Shown here in pieces: positions 45,972-54,833 of a stretch of DNA of 64,000 bases. The translations under genes and the position numbers were made by a program. The stretch comes from an uncultured Lachnospiraceae bacterium (GTDB lineage Bacteria > Bacillota > Clostridia > Lachnospirales > Lachnospiraceae): contig CAJTVQ010000003.1 of the NCBI GenBank assembly GCA_910579935.1, forward strand, positions 95,249 to 159,248, in the 5' to 3' direction. The notes under the pieces were generated by a model, which was not told the origin of the DNA, did not search any database, and worked only from the letters and a program-made list of their open reading frames with translations. How positions within the stretch are numbered: the stretch's first letter is position 1; each line of letters begins with the position of its first letter.

Positions 45972-47231
45972 TTATCTTTTGAACGGTTCCTTACCGATGT
46001 CTTTTGGGCCGGTGCCTCCGGCGCTCCATTCTATCCGAATCAGTTCCAGCGCCCTTTTCCCGATTTCCATGGCTTCCTCCGGTGTGTCCGCAGCCGTGAT
46101 CACATGTCCCAGCCTGTCATTGCTGGACCTTGTGTCGTGTACTTCATCTCCGGCGTCCTTATACAGCACGATTTCCTCCACACCCTTCAGCCGGCGCGCT
46201 TCTTCCGGTACAAAAACAGTTCCGAGCACACCCGCACGTTCTGCATGAAGAAACTGAACCGCCGCTCCTTTCCTCCACTTAGGACTTATATCCGCTTCCA
46301 GTCCCGCCGCCAGTTCCACGGAGGCCCCTACCATGTCTACTCCCGTGGAAAGCGGCACCAGCCTGGAAGTAATGAAATCCCCTCCCAGCCTCGCTGCCAG
46401 CTCCACGACTTTCGGTCCTTCCTGCGTTACCTTGATCTCCGTATGGGAAGGCCCGTTCTCAAGTCCGATAGCCGCCACTGCCCGGAGCGCAACCTCCTTT
46501 ATCCGTTCCTGTACCTCATCCGGCAGCCTGCTCGGCTCGCAATGGGCCAGTTCCACAAAGTAAGGAGGCGGTGTAATATATTTATCCGTCACCGCAATGA
46601 TCTGCGTCTTTCCCTCCACCGTCACCGCCTCCACACTCACTTCCGCGCCGGTCATGAATTCCTCCACCATCACCATGCCGTTTCTGGAATGGCTCCTGCT
46701 GTATGTGTAGATTTCCTCCCACACTTCTTCCTGCCGCCCGTTCTCCTTCCTGCCGTCCAGCAGCACGACGCCGCGGCTTCCCGCATTATCGGCAGGCTTC
46801 ACGATACAATACCCGTCCAGCCGCTCTGCCGCCCTCTTAAATTCTTCAAAATCCGCCGCCGCATAATATTCCGGAATCGGCACGCCCTTCTCCCGCAGCC
46901 GGTCTCTCATACGGCTTTTGATCGTGGCACAAAGAGAATCCTCATAAGATAAATCCGGCCGTTTTCCCAGCTTTTCATTCACATATGCCGCAGTCCGCAC
47001 CGGCCCGTCACTGGTAGAAGTAATGACTACGTCCGGCTGATAGAGCAGCGCCTGTCTGTAAACCTCCTCCTGATCCAGCGTACTGACTACCAGCTTCACA
47101 TCCGCCAACGGAAATCCAACGGCATTCTCGTCATAATCCACCAGAATCGTCCGGTATCCCATTTCCTTTGCTTTCTTTATTGCGGGCACCTGCAATGCGC
47201 TGGCGCCAAGTATCATCATCGTCTTCTCCAT
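45972..47231 (-). CDS. ATP-grasp ligase with LAL-like C-terminal domain
   Basis: A 419-aa ATP-grasp enzyme. An N-terminal GASALQVPAIKKAKE domain is followed by the ATP-binding CIVKPADNAGSRGV (about 142-155), a central VEEFMTGAEVSVEA segment and the metal-binding EIKVTQEGPKVVELAARLGGDF (about 270-291), then a C-terminal domain as in L-amino-acid ligases. It should join an acid and an amine using ATP. It lies between pseI and the sialyltransferase-like gene, so it may modify pseudaminic acid or its precursor. GGGAGA precedes the ATG at 47231. The role is inferred from position only. Confidence 0.8.
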   Translation of the reverse strand: MEKTMMILGASALQVPAIKKAKEMGYRTILVDYDENAVGFPLADVKLVVSTLDQEEVYRQALLYQPDVVITSTSDGPVRTAAYVNEKLGKRPDLSYEDSLCATIKSRMRDRLREKGVPIPEYYAAADFEEFKRAAERLDGYCIVKPADNAGSRGVVLLDGRKENGRQEEVWEEIYTYSRSHSRNGMVMVEEFMTGAEVSVEAVTVEGKTQIIAVTDKYITPPPYFVELAHCEPSRLPDEVQERIKEVALRAVAAIGLENGPSHTEIKVTQEGPKVVELAARLGGDFITSRLVPLSTGVDMVGASVELAAGLEADISPKWRKGAAVQFLHAERAGVLGTVFVPEEARRLKGVEEIVLYKDAGDEVHDTRSSNDRLGHVITAADTPEEAMEIGKRALELIRIEWSAGGTGPKDIGKEPFKR

Positions 47232-47280
47232 ATCCCGTCTCCCAAATGCGTCCGGCTCTCCGTTCCGGTGCGTACCCTTT

Positions 47281-47355
47281 CATTTCACCGGCTTTGATCC
47301 CGCCGGCTTTCATGCTGCCGATTTTCATCCCGCCAGCCTTCATTCCGCCGTCTCC
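47281..47355. repeat. Five imperfect 15-base tandem repeats between pseI and the ATP-grasp gene
   Basis: Units starting at 47281, 47296, 47311, 47326 and 47341 follow a consensus CATCCCGCCGGCTTT (plus strand). In the minus-strand frame they would encode Gly-Met-Lys-Ala-Gly repeats. They fill most of the 132-base gap between pseI and the ATP-grasp gene, right after the pseI stop. Unit multiples of three bases point to past coding use or slippage. Confidence 0.75.
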
Positions 47356-47363
47356 GCCGGCGT

Positions 47364-48416
47364 TTACTCCACCAGCTTCCATTCCAGCGGCGTTCCCCGC
47401 ACAATATCCGTCCTTGCCTTTCTTCCCAGCACCTCTTCATAATACATAGGCGCCATACCGAACGCCGGGCGGATGGAACGCATATTCTCTTCCGTAAAAA
47501 TTTCCCCTGCTTTCATATCTTTCACCACAAACAGGGAGCGTCCCTCTTCCCGGCTCCTTTCCTGCTTGTCCGTCAGTTTGTATGTCACCTCGCCCAGCGC
47601 CTTTTCCACAATGCGCACTTCATCCACCATCCGGCGAAACTCTGCAGGTTCCATGGAAAAGACCGCATCCGGCCCGCCGTCCGCCCTTGACAGCGTAAAG
47701 TGCTTTTCGATCATTCTGGCTCCCAGCGCAACGCTTGCAACGGCTACCGAAGTACCCATGCTGTGATCGGACAGTCCTGTCAGACAGCCGAATACCTGTG
47801 CCATGTTGGGAATCACTTTTATGTTCATATCTTCATAAGGTGTAGGATAACTGGATGTGCATTTCAATAAAATGATCTGCCCGTTTCCTTCTTCGCGGCA
47901 GGTGCGCACCGCCCTTTCGATATCCTCCAGATATGCGATACCCGTAGCCAGGATCACCGGTTTTCCCAGCTTTGCGATCTTACGGATCAGCGGAATGTCT
48001 TTTATTTCAAAGGAAGCCACCTTATAAGCCGGCATCTTCATTTCCTCCATAAAATCCACGGCCGTAAAATCAAACGGCGAGGAAAAACATTCCATCCCCA
48101 ATTCATTTGCCAGTTTCATCAGCTTCGGCTGCCAGTCCCACGGGGTATAGGCTTCCTGATAAAGCTTATAAAAGGTAGTCCCGTCCCAGATCGTCCCCTG
48201 CCTGATCTGGAAATATTCGTTATCACAGTTCATGGTGATCGTATCGGCCGTATAAGTCTGCAGCTTCACCGCATCCGCTCCCGCTTCTTTCGCCGCACGG
48301 ATGATTTTCTCCGCTCTTTCATAATCCTGCAGATGATTGGCCGAAACCTCCGCCACGATAAACGTTCTTTCCCCTTCTCCCAAATACCGGTTTCCGATTT
48401 TTATTTTCGTCTCCAT
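47364..48416 (-). CDS. pseI: Pseudaminic acid synthase
   Basis: A 350-aa NeuB-superfamily enzyme that condenses the hydrolysed trideoxy-altrose sugar with phosphoenolpyruvate. AEVSANH (22-28), KLQTYTADTITM, CFSSPFDFTAVDF, KCTSSYPTPYEDMN and GLSDHSMG match Campylobacter PseI rather than NeuB, which has EIGINH and other loops. A C-terminal SAF antifreeze-like domain (about 285-350) ends the protein with SIRPAFGMAPMYYEEVLG. GAGGAAAAGGA precedes the ATG, which overlaps pseF by 16 bases. Confidence 0.92.
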   Translation of the reverse strand: METKIKIGNRYLGEGERTFIVAEVSANHLQDYERAEKIIRAAKEAGADAVKLQTYTADTITMNCDNEYFQIRQGTIWDGTTFYKLYQEAYTPWDWQPKLMKLANELGMECFSSPFDFTAVDFMEEMKMPAYKVASFEIKDIPLIRKIAKLGKPVILATGIAYLEDIERAVRTCREEGNGQIILLKCTSSYPTPYEDMNIKVIPNMAQVFGCLTGLSDHSMGTSVAVASVALGARMIEKHFTLSRADGGPDAVFSMEPAEFRRMVDEVRIVEKALGEVTYKLTDKQERSREEGRSLFVVKDMKAGEIFTEENMRSIRPAFGMAPMYYEEVLGRKARTDIVRGTPLEWKLVE

Positions 48417-49108
48417 TCCTTTTCCTCCGTCATCATCCGATACTTCATCTCCGCCAGCTTCCAGTCCGACGGATTATCAATGTCCTGCACCTCTGTCTCC
48501 GGTACGATCATCGGCACATAGCCGTCCGGCAGGTCCCCCCTGCATGACCGGTACCGTTCCACATGATAACAGTAAAACTGACCGCCGTCATGGTACATCT
48601 TTTCCAAATCCTGGGAACGTTTCATGGCGTTTTCCGGCTGACAGTATTCCAGCCTGCCATTCCTTACTGCCATCCCCCTCTGGGGCGGAAAAGAGAACGC
48701 CACTACCGGCATCACACCCGAAGCATCTGTTTCGACCAAAAGAGCCATTGCCGCTTTTAATTTCTCCGCCGTCACAAAAGGAGCGGTCGGATACAGACAG
48801 GCCATATGATCGAACACCCTTCCCCGCCTCTCATATTCGGCCAATACTTCCATCAGCACATCATCCGTCGTCGCATAGTCGTCAGCCGTCTCCTTACTTC
48901 TCATAAAAGGCACCGATGCCCCCGCCCTGCGGGCGGTCTCTGCAATTTCTTCGTCGTCTGTCGATACCATGACTTCTTCGAACAGACCGGAAGAGAGCGC
49001 GGCTTCGATGGAATAGCAGAGGATCGGCTTCCCTAAAAATTCTTTCTTATTTTTCCCAGGTATTCTTTTACTGCCTCCGCGGGCCGTTATGATCGCTATT
49101 GCACTCAT
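48401..49108 (-). CDS. pseF: Pseudaminic acid cytidylyltransferase
   Basis: A 235-aa CMP-sugar synthetase of normal length. TARGGSKRIPGKN at 8-20 binds CTP, and VSTDDEEIAETA follows. YPTAPFVTAEKL and DIDNPSDWKLAE are typical of PseF-type members. It activates pseudaminic acid to CMP-Pse, the donor for the transferase. The ATG at 49108 follows GGAG, 38 bases after the fusion gene for PseG. Between pseG and pseI, it fits the usual gene order of the pathway. Confidence 0.92.
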   Translation of the reverse strand: MSAIAIITARGGSKRIPGKNKKEFLGKPILCYSIEAALSSGLFEEVMVSTDDEEIAETARRAGASVPFMRSKETADDYATTDDVLMEVLAEYERRGRVFDHMACLYPTAPFVTAEKLKAAMALLVETDASGVMPVVAFSFPPQRGMAVRNGRLEYCQPENAMKRSQDLEKMYHDGGQFYCYHVERYRSCRGDLPDGYVPMIVPETEVQDIDNPSDWKLAEMKYRMMTEEKEWRRK

Positions 49109-49146
49109 ACTCGTTCTCCGGTACTCCTTTCTTTTTCATTCCATCC

Positions 49147-51399
49147 TCAAAGTTCCAAAACTGCCTCTGCGATGCGCTCCGCTCCCCTGCCGTCCGTTAC
49201 CTTATGCAGGGCCTCTCTCATGCGCTGCTGCAAATCCGCATCCTTTAGAATCCTCTTTAATCCGCTGCATATCCGTTCCAGACACTCCTGCCGCTGCGTC
49301 CGGATATCTCCTGCAAACAGCATCCGCTCTTCCACCGCAAAAAACTCACGGTCATACTGCTGGTTATCCGCACTGACAAAAAAGACGGAAGGTATCCCCA
49401 TGGCGCTTAATTCGAACAGCATCGTACCCGCCGCCGAAACCGCCGCACTGCACGATTCCATCAATTCCGCCATATGTTTCACGTTCCGGTGCAGCCGGAT
49501 GCCCGGATGACGCCCCGCCAGCCTTTCCAGTTCTTCTGCGTCACCGCTGAAGTTTCCAACGACCGTATCGAAAACCACCTGCTGCAGTTCTGCATCCTTC
49601 ACCGCCTCTGCCAAAACTCCCGCAAGAGCATGATACATATCCCCGCCTCCGGAACTCAGTAAAATATGCGGTCTTCCACTCTTCCCGTCCGCTGCTCCTC
49701 CTTCCTGCCTTTGGAATTCCTCCCTGAGCGGTACATAAGAAGTTCCCAACAACAGCCTTGTTTTCCCCCGGTAAGTCTCTTCATAAGGAAACCGCACATG
49801 ATACGCATTATAATTTACCAGTAAATCCACCGGGTACACCCCTTCGAAGCAGTCATCCATATAAACCAGTTTGCACAAATCCCGCAGTCCGTCAAAATAT
49901 TCCGCATCTGCCTGATAGGAATCCACCAACAGTTTCCGGCAGCCTTCCCTCTTCACCGCTTCCCGCAGCTGCGGAATTTCTGTTTCCATGCGATTCCACT
50001 CACTATGCAGACAGACCCAGTCCATTCCGGCCTGTTCCAGCAGTCCGCGGGCATACTCGTCCGCCGTAAAAAACACCACCCTGAAGCCCTTCCGTTTCAG
50101 CTGCTCCGCAATCGTAATACAGCGCATCATATGACCCATTGCCACTGTCTCATTGGCATCGGCGCGGATACCGACCACCGGTTCCGCTCCATCCGTAAAA
50201 TTCCTCCCGTCCGCGGCGCCTTCCGTCCTCTGCCGTTCATACTCTTCCATTGTCTCCGCCATATACTGCATTTCCTCCGGCCCATACCTCTGATCCATGG
50301 GAAGCGCCAGCATATGCCGGTAAATATACTTCTCTTCCTCCGACAGAATATTTTCATTCTCCGCGCCCGCCGGCCAAAGCACCGGGGCATAAATATCATG
50401 AACCTGCAAAAATCTCTGCAGTTCCTCCCGTTCCCTTGCATACACCGCAAAATACAGCGGGGCCGTTCCGCACTCCGTCCGCCCTTCCGCTCCGTTCCCT
50501 CCGGCTTCTTCCGGCTTCAAAACGGGCCAAAACTGCGTTTTTCCGCACAATCTTTCATACAAATACCTGTAATTATCTTTTCTGCTGCCTGCGGCCCTCT
50601 CTTCATCCGTCCTTTGCAGAATCCGCAGCGATTTCCCCGACAGCCCTCTTACACCGTCATACCGGTCCAGTTCCTCCTCCAGCTCCCGGTTCCTTTTCAA
50701 GAACTCCGACTTCTTATCCTGCTTTTCCCCAACACTTCTTTCGTCGTTTAAATATTCCCATTTTTTGATCAGTATTTCCAATCTTGCTTCCGCATAAGAT
50801 TCCGGATTTTCCAGTTCTACGTCCGGAAAGCTTTCATCCGAGGCTGCGAACCCTCCGTCCGGCACCGGATACCATTTCCGCAGACTGCACACCACATAGT
50901 CCGCCTCCTTCCCCGCTTCCTCCAAATAATAGGACTGGGTCACATCCTCCATGATACAGATTCCCTGCTCCCGCCATTTAAGAAGCAAAGGCCGCATCGG
51001 CTTCCATGTATCCACACCATAATACGGATGGACAAAAAGCAGACCCGGCCTGACCTGTTCTATTTTTCTGCGCAGTTCTTCTTCCCCTGCCCTCAGCTCT
51101 CTGCTGATATGATAAAAATGAAGTTCCCAGCCGGCATGCTCAAAGGGAAAAAAAACGGTATCGCACATATAGGCCGGCAAAAGGCACCTCTTGGGAAGAG
51201 CCGGCCTGTGCTGTTCCAGACTTCTCAACGCCAGCGCTATCGCTTCCCTGCCCGATGCCGTATAACGGCAGAATTTTTTCCCGTACTTTGCCGTTCCCGC
51301 CAGGCTGAGCCGCTGTTCGTTTTCCGTCTCCCCCGCTTCCGCCCATGCCGGATTGATTTCATATATGCTTCCGATCTCCATGCCCTTCTTACTTTGCAT
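49147..51399 (-). CDS. pseG: Fusion of a DegT-like PLP domain with PseG
   Basis: A 750-aa two-part protein. Residues 1-395 resemble a DegT/aspartate-aminotransferase fold: LLPAYMCDTVFFPFEHAG (73-90), IMEDVTQSYY (149-158) with the likely PLP Asp152, and Lys175 in SLRKWYPVPDGG. Residues 408-750 are PseG, the UDP-sugar hydrolase that frees 2,4-diacetamido-trideoxy-altrose: RADANETVAMGHMMR at 412-426 with the catalytic His423, SSGGGDMYH at 582-590 and a later AAGTMLFELSAMGIP. PseG is normally alone and about 280-340 aa. The PLP-type part may modify the sugar's amine or may have become structural. GGAGGAAGG precedes the ATG, which overlaps the GT2 gene by 11 bases. Confidence 0.85.
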   Translation of the reverse strand: MQSKKGMEIGSIYEINPAWAEAGETENEQRLSLAGTAKYGKKFCRYTASGREAIALALRSLEQHRPALPKRCLLPAYMCDTVFFPFEHAGWELHFYHISRELRAGEEELRRKIEQVRPGLLFVHPYYGVDTWKPMRPLLLKWREQGICIMEDVTQSYYLEEAGKEADYVVCSLRKWYPVPDGGFAASDESFPDVELENPESYAEARLEILIKKWEYLNDERSVGEKQDKKSEFLKRNRELEEELDRYDGVRGLSGKSLRILQRTDEERAAGSRKDNYRYLYERLCGKTQFWPVLKPEEAGGNGAEGRTECGTAPLYFAVYAREREELQRFLQVHDIYAPVLWPAGAENENILSEEEKYIYRHMLALPMDQRYGPEEMQYMAETMEEYERQRTEGAADGRNFTDGAEPVVGIRADANETVAMGHMMRCITIAEQLKRKGFRVVFFTADEYARGLLEQAGMDWVCLHSEWNRMETEIPQLREAVKREGCRKLLVDSYQADAEYFDGLRDLCKLVYMDDCFEGVYPVDLLVNYNAYHVRFPYEETYRGKTRLLLGTSYVPLREEFQRQEGGAADGKSGRPHILLSSGGGDMYHALAGVLAEAVKDAELQQVVFDTVVGNFSGDAEELERLAGRHPGIRLHRNVKHMAELMESCSAAVSAAGTMLFELSAMGIPSVFFVSADNQQYDREFFAVEERMLFAGDIRTQRQECLERICSGLKRILKDADLQQRMREALHKVTDGRGAERIAEAVLEL

Positions 51400-52417
51400 G
51401 AGCCTTCCTCCACTTCCTATACGTCCACAAAAGTTTATAATATAACATAAAAAACAGGGTAGACTGCTGCTGCATCCGTATCAGTTTCTTCTCCTCCGCA
51501 TGGGTACGCTCCAAATAATAAGGATTCTGCCGGAATTTGGGAAACGTCTGCCGCATTTCCTTTCCCATCGCCTTCACGAAGCCGTATTTCGGTCTCTCCA
51601 CTCCTGCCATATAAGTAAACAGCGTATTGATATAAAACAAAAGCGTAAAGCTGTATTCCAGTTCCGGCCTGTATGCCTCGAAAAAGCCATGCCGCCCTGC
51701 CTCCGCCAGCATCAGCCGTCCCGCCTCCATACGGTCCTCGCACCGCTTCGGTGAAATCGTGTGCACCGTGGATGTATCGTGCTGGTAATAATAATACATC
51801 GGCTCCTCAATATATTCAAAATGCCTGGCCAGCAGCAGATAAGAATTACCCAGTGCATTGTCCTCATAAAAAATATGTTCGGGAAACCAAAGCCCATGTT
51901 CCAAAATCATGGAACGCCGGAAGATTTTCACTACCAGACTACCGCCGTCCAAAATCAGGCTCCGTCTTTTCTCATCATCGAGAATACCGCTCTGGCTGCT
52001 TTTATTATTCGGCACCACCCGCCCTGGCTTCATGGAGTGTTCCTCCGTCAGACAGTAATCGCATCCCACCAGGTCGGCGCCGGTTTCCTCGGCCCGCCTG
52101 ACCAGCCGTTCGTACATATCCTCCGTGATCCAGTCATCACTGTCGATAAAGCCTATCCAGTCCCCTTTCGCCAGTTTCATCCCGATATTCTTCGCCCCGC
52201 CCTGATGCCGGTTCACGTCCGAGTGGACTGCTCGGAACCGGTCCGGGTACTTGTTTTCATACCGCTTCAGAATAGAAAGGGATTCGTCGGTGGAACAGTC
52301 GTCCACCGCTATGATCTCATAATCCTCTATGGTCTGCTTTACAAGGGAATCCAGACAATATTCCAATTTTCCGTCTGCCGCCATATTATAAACCGGCACA
52401 ATAATGCTAAGCTTCAT
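51389..52417 (-). CDS. GT2 family glycosyltransferase
   Basis: A 342-aa GT-A transferase. It begins MKLSIIVPVYNMA, has DDCSTDES near 38-45 and GFIDSDDW near 89-96, with the DXD. The ATG at 52417 overlaps the end of pseC by 11 bases; the frame is open earlier but lacks homology. It sits inside the pseudaminic acid block, between pseC and the PseG fusion, so it may work on the same chain. The donor is unknown. Confidence 0.9.
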   Translation of the reverse strand: MKLSIIVPVYNMAADGKLEYCLDSLVKQTIEDYEIIAVDDCSTDESLSILKRYENKYPDRFRAVHSDVNRHQGGAKNIGMKLAKGDWIGFIDSDDWITEDMYERLVRRAEETGADLVGCDYCLTEEHSMKPGRVVPNNKSSQSGILDDEKRRSLILDGGSLVVKIFRRSMILEHGLWFPEHIFYEDNALGNSYLLLARHFEYIEEPMYYYYQHDTSTVHTISPKRCEDRMEAGRLMLAEAGRHGFFEAYRPELEYSFTLLFYINTLFTYMAGVERPKYGFVKAMGKEMRQTFPKFRQNPYYLERTHAEEKKLIRMQQQSTLFFMLYYKLLWTYRKWRKAHAK

Positions 52418-53654
52418 GTGCCGTCCCGTCCTGTATCCCGTCCGGATTCTGCTGCTTTGTATCCGTACCGTAATATTCGGCAATCTTCGTCACCGCATGG
52501 ATGACGTCTTCCACGTCCTGATCCGTCATGGCGTAATAAAGCGGCAGGCTGATGATTTCTTCATACAGCTTTTCCGCTTTCGGACAGATTCCCCGCTTAT
52601 AACCCAGCCGCTCATAATAAGGGAAATAGTAGGTCGGGATATAATGTACATTGCAGCATATATTTTCCGCACCGAGGGCCTCGAAAAACTGCCTTCTGTC
52701 TATGCGCAGTTTCTCCGGCACGATACGCAGGATATAAAGATGCCTCGTGGTATCCGACTCCGGTATCTCCCTCTGCACCCGAATCTGCGGCAGCTTCCCG
52801 AACGCCTCGTCATACCGCGCCACGATTTCCTTCCTTCTGGCCGAAAAGAGCGGCAGTTTTTCCAACTGACTGATTAAAAGCGCCGCCTGTATATCCGTCA
52901 TGCGGTAATTATATCCCAAATCAATCTGCTCATAATACCACGGTCCGTCCGGTTCCCGCTCCAGCAGGTTCTTATCCCTCGTAATGCCATGTGAACGGTA
53001 TAACAGCAGTTTCCTGTAATACTCTTCCTGATCGGTCAGAACCGCACCGCCTTCGCCTCCGGTCACGGTCTTCACCGGATGGAAACTGAACGTGGTCATA
53101 TCCGCAATGGAACCGTTGGGTCTTCCTTTATACTTCGTCCCGATCACATGGGCTCCGTCCTCAATCAGCACCAGATGATTCTCCCGGCAGATTTCCAAAA
53201 GCCGGTCTTCCTCAACCGACTGTCCGGTATAGTCCACCGCCACGACCGCCTTCGTCCGTTCCGTCACCTGCCGCTTCACTTCCTCGGGGTCAATATTATA
53301 AGTCTCCTCATTGATATCCGCAAAAACCGGGGTTGCCCCGCAGTACAGCGCACAGTTGGCCGATGCCGCAAACGTAATTGGCGTTGTGATGACCTCGTCC
53401 CCGCTGCCGACTCCCGCTGCCAGACAGGCAATGTGCAGCGCCGCAGTCCCGTTGCTGCACACTACCGCATATTTGGCCCCCGTTATCTCACACAGCTTCC
53501 GCTCCAGTTCTCCGATCTTCGGCCCGCAGGTCAGGTCCTGATTTCTCACGACCTCCGCCACCGCCTGCACATCCGCTTCATCGATATACTGATGCCCGTA
53601 ATATATCTTAGTATCCCTCACCGGAACCCCGCCGCAAACTGCCGGCTTTTCCAT
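52407..53654 (-). CDS. pseC: UDP-4-amino-4,6-dideoxy-N-acetyl-beta-L-altrosamine transaminase
   Basis: A 415-aa DegT-family PLP enzyme. IYYGHQYIDEADVQAVAEV (17-35) and QDLTCGPKI are characteristic of PseC, EDGAHV at 165-170 replaces the usual EDAAHA, and Lys195 in SFHPVKTVTGGEGG binds PLP. It aminates the 4-keto sugar made by PseB. GGGATAAAT precedes the ATG, and the gap to pseB is 46 bases. The C-terminal 15 residues are a variable tail. Confidence 0.92.
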   Translation of the reverse strand: MEKPAVCGGVPVRDTKIYYGHQYIDEADVQAVAEVVRNQDLTCGPKIGELERKLCEITGAKYAVVCSNGTAALHIACLAAGVGSGDEVITTPITFAASANCALYCGATPVFADINEETYNIDPEEVKRQVTERTKAVVAVDYTGQSVEEDRLLEICRENHLVLIEDGAHVIGTKYKGRPNGSIADMTTFSFHPVKTVTGGEGGAVLTDQEEYYRKLLLYRSHGITRDKNLLEREPDGPWYYEQIDLGYNYRMTDIQAALLISQLEKLPLFSARRKEIVARYDEAFGKLPQIRVQREIPESDTTRHLYILRIVPEKLRIDRRQFFEALGAENICCNVHYIPTYYFPYYERLGYKRGICPKAEKLYEEIISLPLYYAMTDQDVEDVIHAVTKIAEYYGTDTKQQNPDGIQDGTAHEA

Positions 53655-53700
53655 ATTTATCCCAACCTTTCCATTCCGTTTATCCCAATCTTTTCGAAGC

Positions 53701-54696
53701 TTATTTCTCCAGTTCCACCGATTTGAGCAGTTCCCTTATATCCTCTACCGACAGCCACTCCTTATTACTGTCCGAACTGTAAGAAAACCCTTCCGGTACC
53801 TTCTTACCGCTTAAATCGGGTTTTTGTTTACTGTTCCACACCACCTGCGGATATACGATGAAATGCTTCGCATATTCATAGGTTGTAAAGGAGTCCTCTG
53901 TCGTCACCATAATCTCATGCAGTTTTTCCCCCGGACGGATACCGACCTCCTTCATCGGGTATTCCGGATACATTGCCTTTGCCAGATCCGTAATCTTAAA
54001 CGAAGGAATCTTGCTGATAAAAGTTTCACCGCCCGTAGCTTCTTCCAGTGCTTTAATGACCAGTTCCACCCCCTGCGTCAGGCTGATCCAGAAACGGGTC
54101 ATGCGGTAATCCGTAATCGGCAGTTCGGTTCCGCCGCTCTTCACGATATTGTGGAACAGAGGGATCACGGAACCGCGGCTTCCCGCCACATTGCCGTACC
54201 GCACGATGGAGAAATTGATATCCTTTGTTCCGGCATAGGCATTGGCCGCCACAAACAGCTTGTCCGACACCAGTTTGGTGCCGCCGTATAAATTCACCGG
54301 ATTGACTGCCTTATCCGTAGACAGCGCAACTACCTTCTTCACCTCGGAATCCAATGCCGCATCGATCACATTCTGTGCTCCGTGGATATTGGTCTTGATC
54401 GCCTCATTCGGATTGTACTCACACGCCGGAACCTGTTTCAGGGCCGCCGCATGAACCACATAGTCCACACCTTCAAACGCCCTCTTCAAACGCTCCTTGT
54501 CCCGCACATCTCCGATAAAGAAACGCAGCTTATCTTCATATTCCTTAAATTTATTCGCCATCAGATGCTGCTTGAACTCGTCCCTGGAATAAATGATAAT
54601 TTTCTTCGGTTCATAGTGTTCCAGCACATATTGGGTAAAGCAGTTCCCGAAGGAACCGGTTCCTCCGGTGATCAAAATCGTTTTATTGTTTAACAT
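53701..54696 (-). CDS. pseB: UDP-GlcNAc 4,6-dehydratase (inverting)
   Basis: A 331-aa SDR of the FlaA1/PseB type. TGGTGSFG at 10-17 binds NADP, and STDKAVNPVNLYGGTK at 126-141 gives Tyr137 and Lys141. It removes water from UDP-GlcNAc and inverts C5, giving the L-altro series used for pseudaminic acid. The ATG at 54696 follows AGGAGG with good spacing, and a promoter at 54761-54789 serves it. This makes pseB the head of the block. Confidence 0.93.
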   Translation of the reverse strand: MLNNKTILITGGTGSFGNCFTQYVLEHYEPKKIIIYSRDEFKQHLMANKFKEYEDKLRFFIGDVRDKERLKRAFEGVDYVVHAAALKQVPACEYNPNEAIKTNIHGAQNVIDAALDSEVKKVVALSTDKAVNPVNLYGGTKLVSDKLFVAANAYAGTKDINFSIVRYGNVAGSRGSVIPLFHNIVKSGGTELPITDYRMTRFWISLTQGVELVIKALEEATGGETFISKIPSFKITDLAKAMYPEYPMKEVGIRPGEKLHEIMVTTEDSFTTYEYAKHFIVYPQVVWNSKQKPDLSGKKVPEGFSYSSDSNKEWLSVEDIRELLKSVELEK

Positions 54697-54760
54697 CCTG
54701 TTTCCTCCTGCATTTATCAATTCTTCTACATCTTTCCCCGTTTTTCAGTCTTCAACGCAC

Positions 54761-54789
54761 AGTATAGCATAAAAATATATACTTGACTA
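54761..54789 (-). promoter_or_regulatory. Predicted promoter of the pseudaminic acid block
   Basis: On the minus strand TAGTCA (54784-54789), a 17-base spacer and TATACT (54761-54766) with extended TGC form a strong-looking sigma-A-type promoter about 65 bases ahead of the pseB start. The area is AT-rich. Transcription would start near 54754. It lies in the 137-base gap after the GT-C-like gene. No terminator is seen before it. Confidence 0.7.
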
Positions 54790-54833
54790 TATTACATTCT
54801 CCCATAAATCCAAAGAATTTATTAATGCCGGCT

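Noticed and set aside
47131..47382. 83-codon small gene across the tandem repeat
   Set aside because: It overlaps both pseI and the ATP-grasp gene, and half of it is the shadow of that gene. No good ribosome site precedes its first ATG.
47364..48416. N-acetylneuraminate synthase (NeuB)
   Set aside because: The loops AEVSANH, QTYTADTITM and FSSPFDF match PseI, and PseB, PseC, PseG and PseF are next to it; no NeuC-type epimerase is present.
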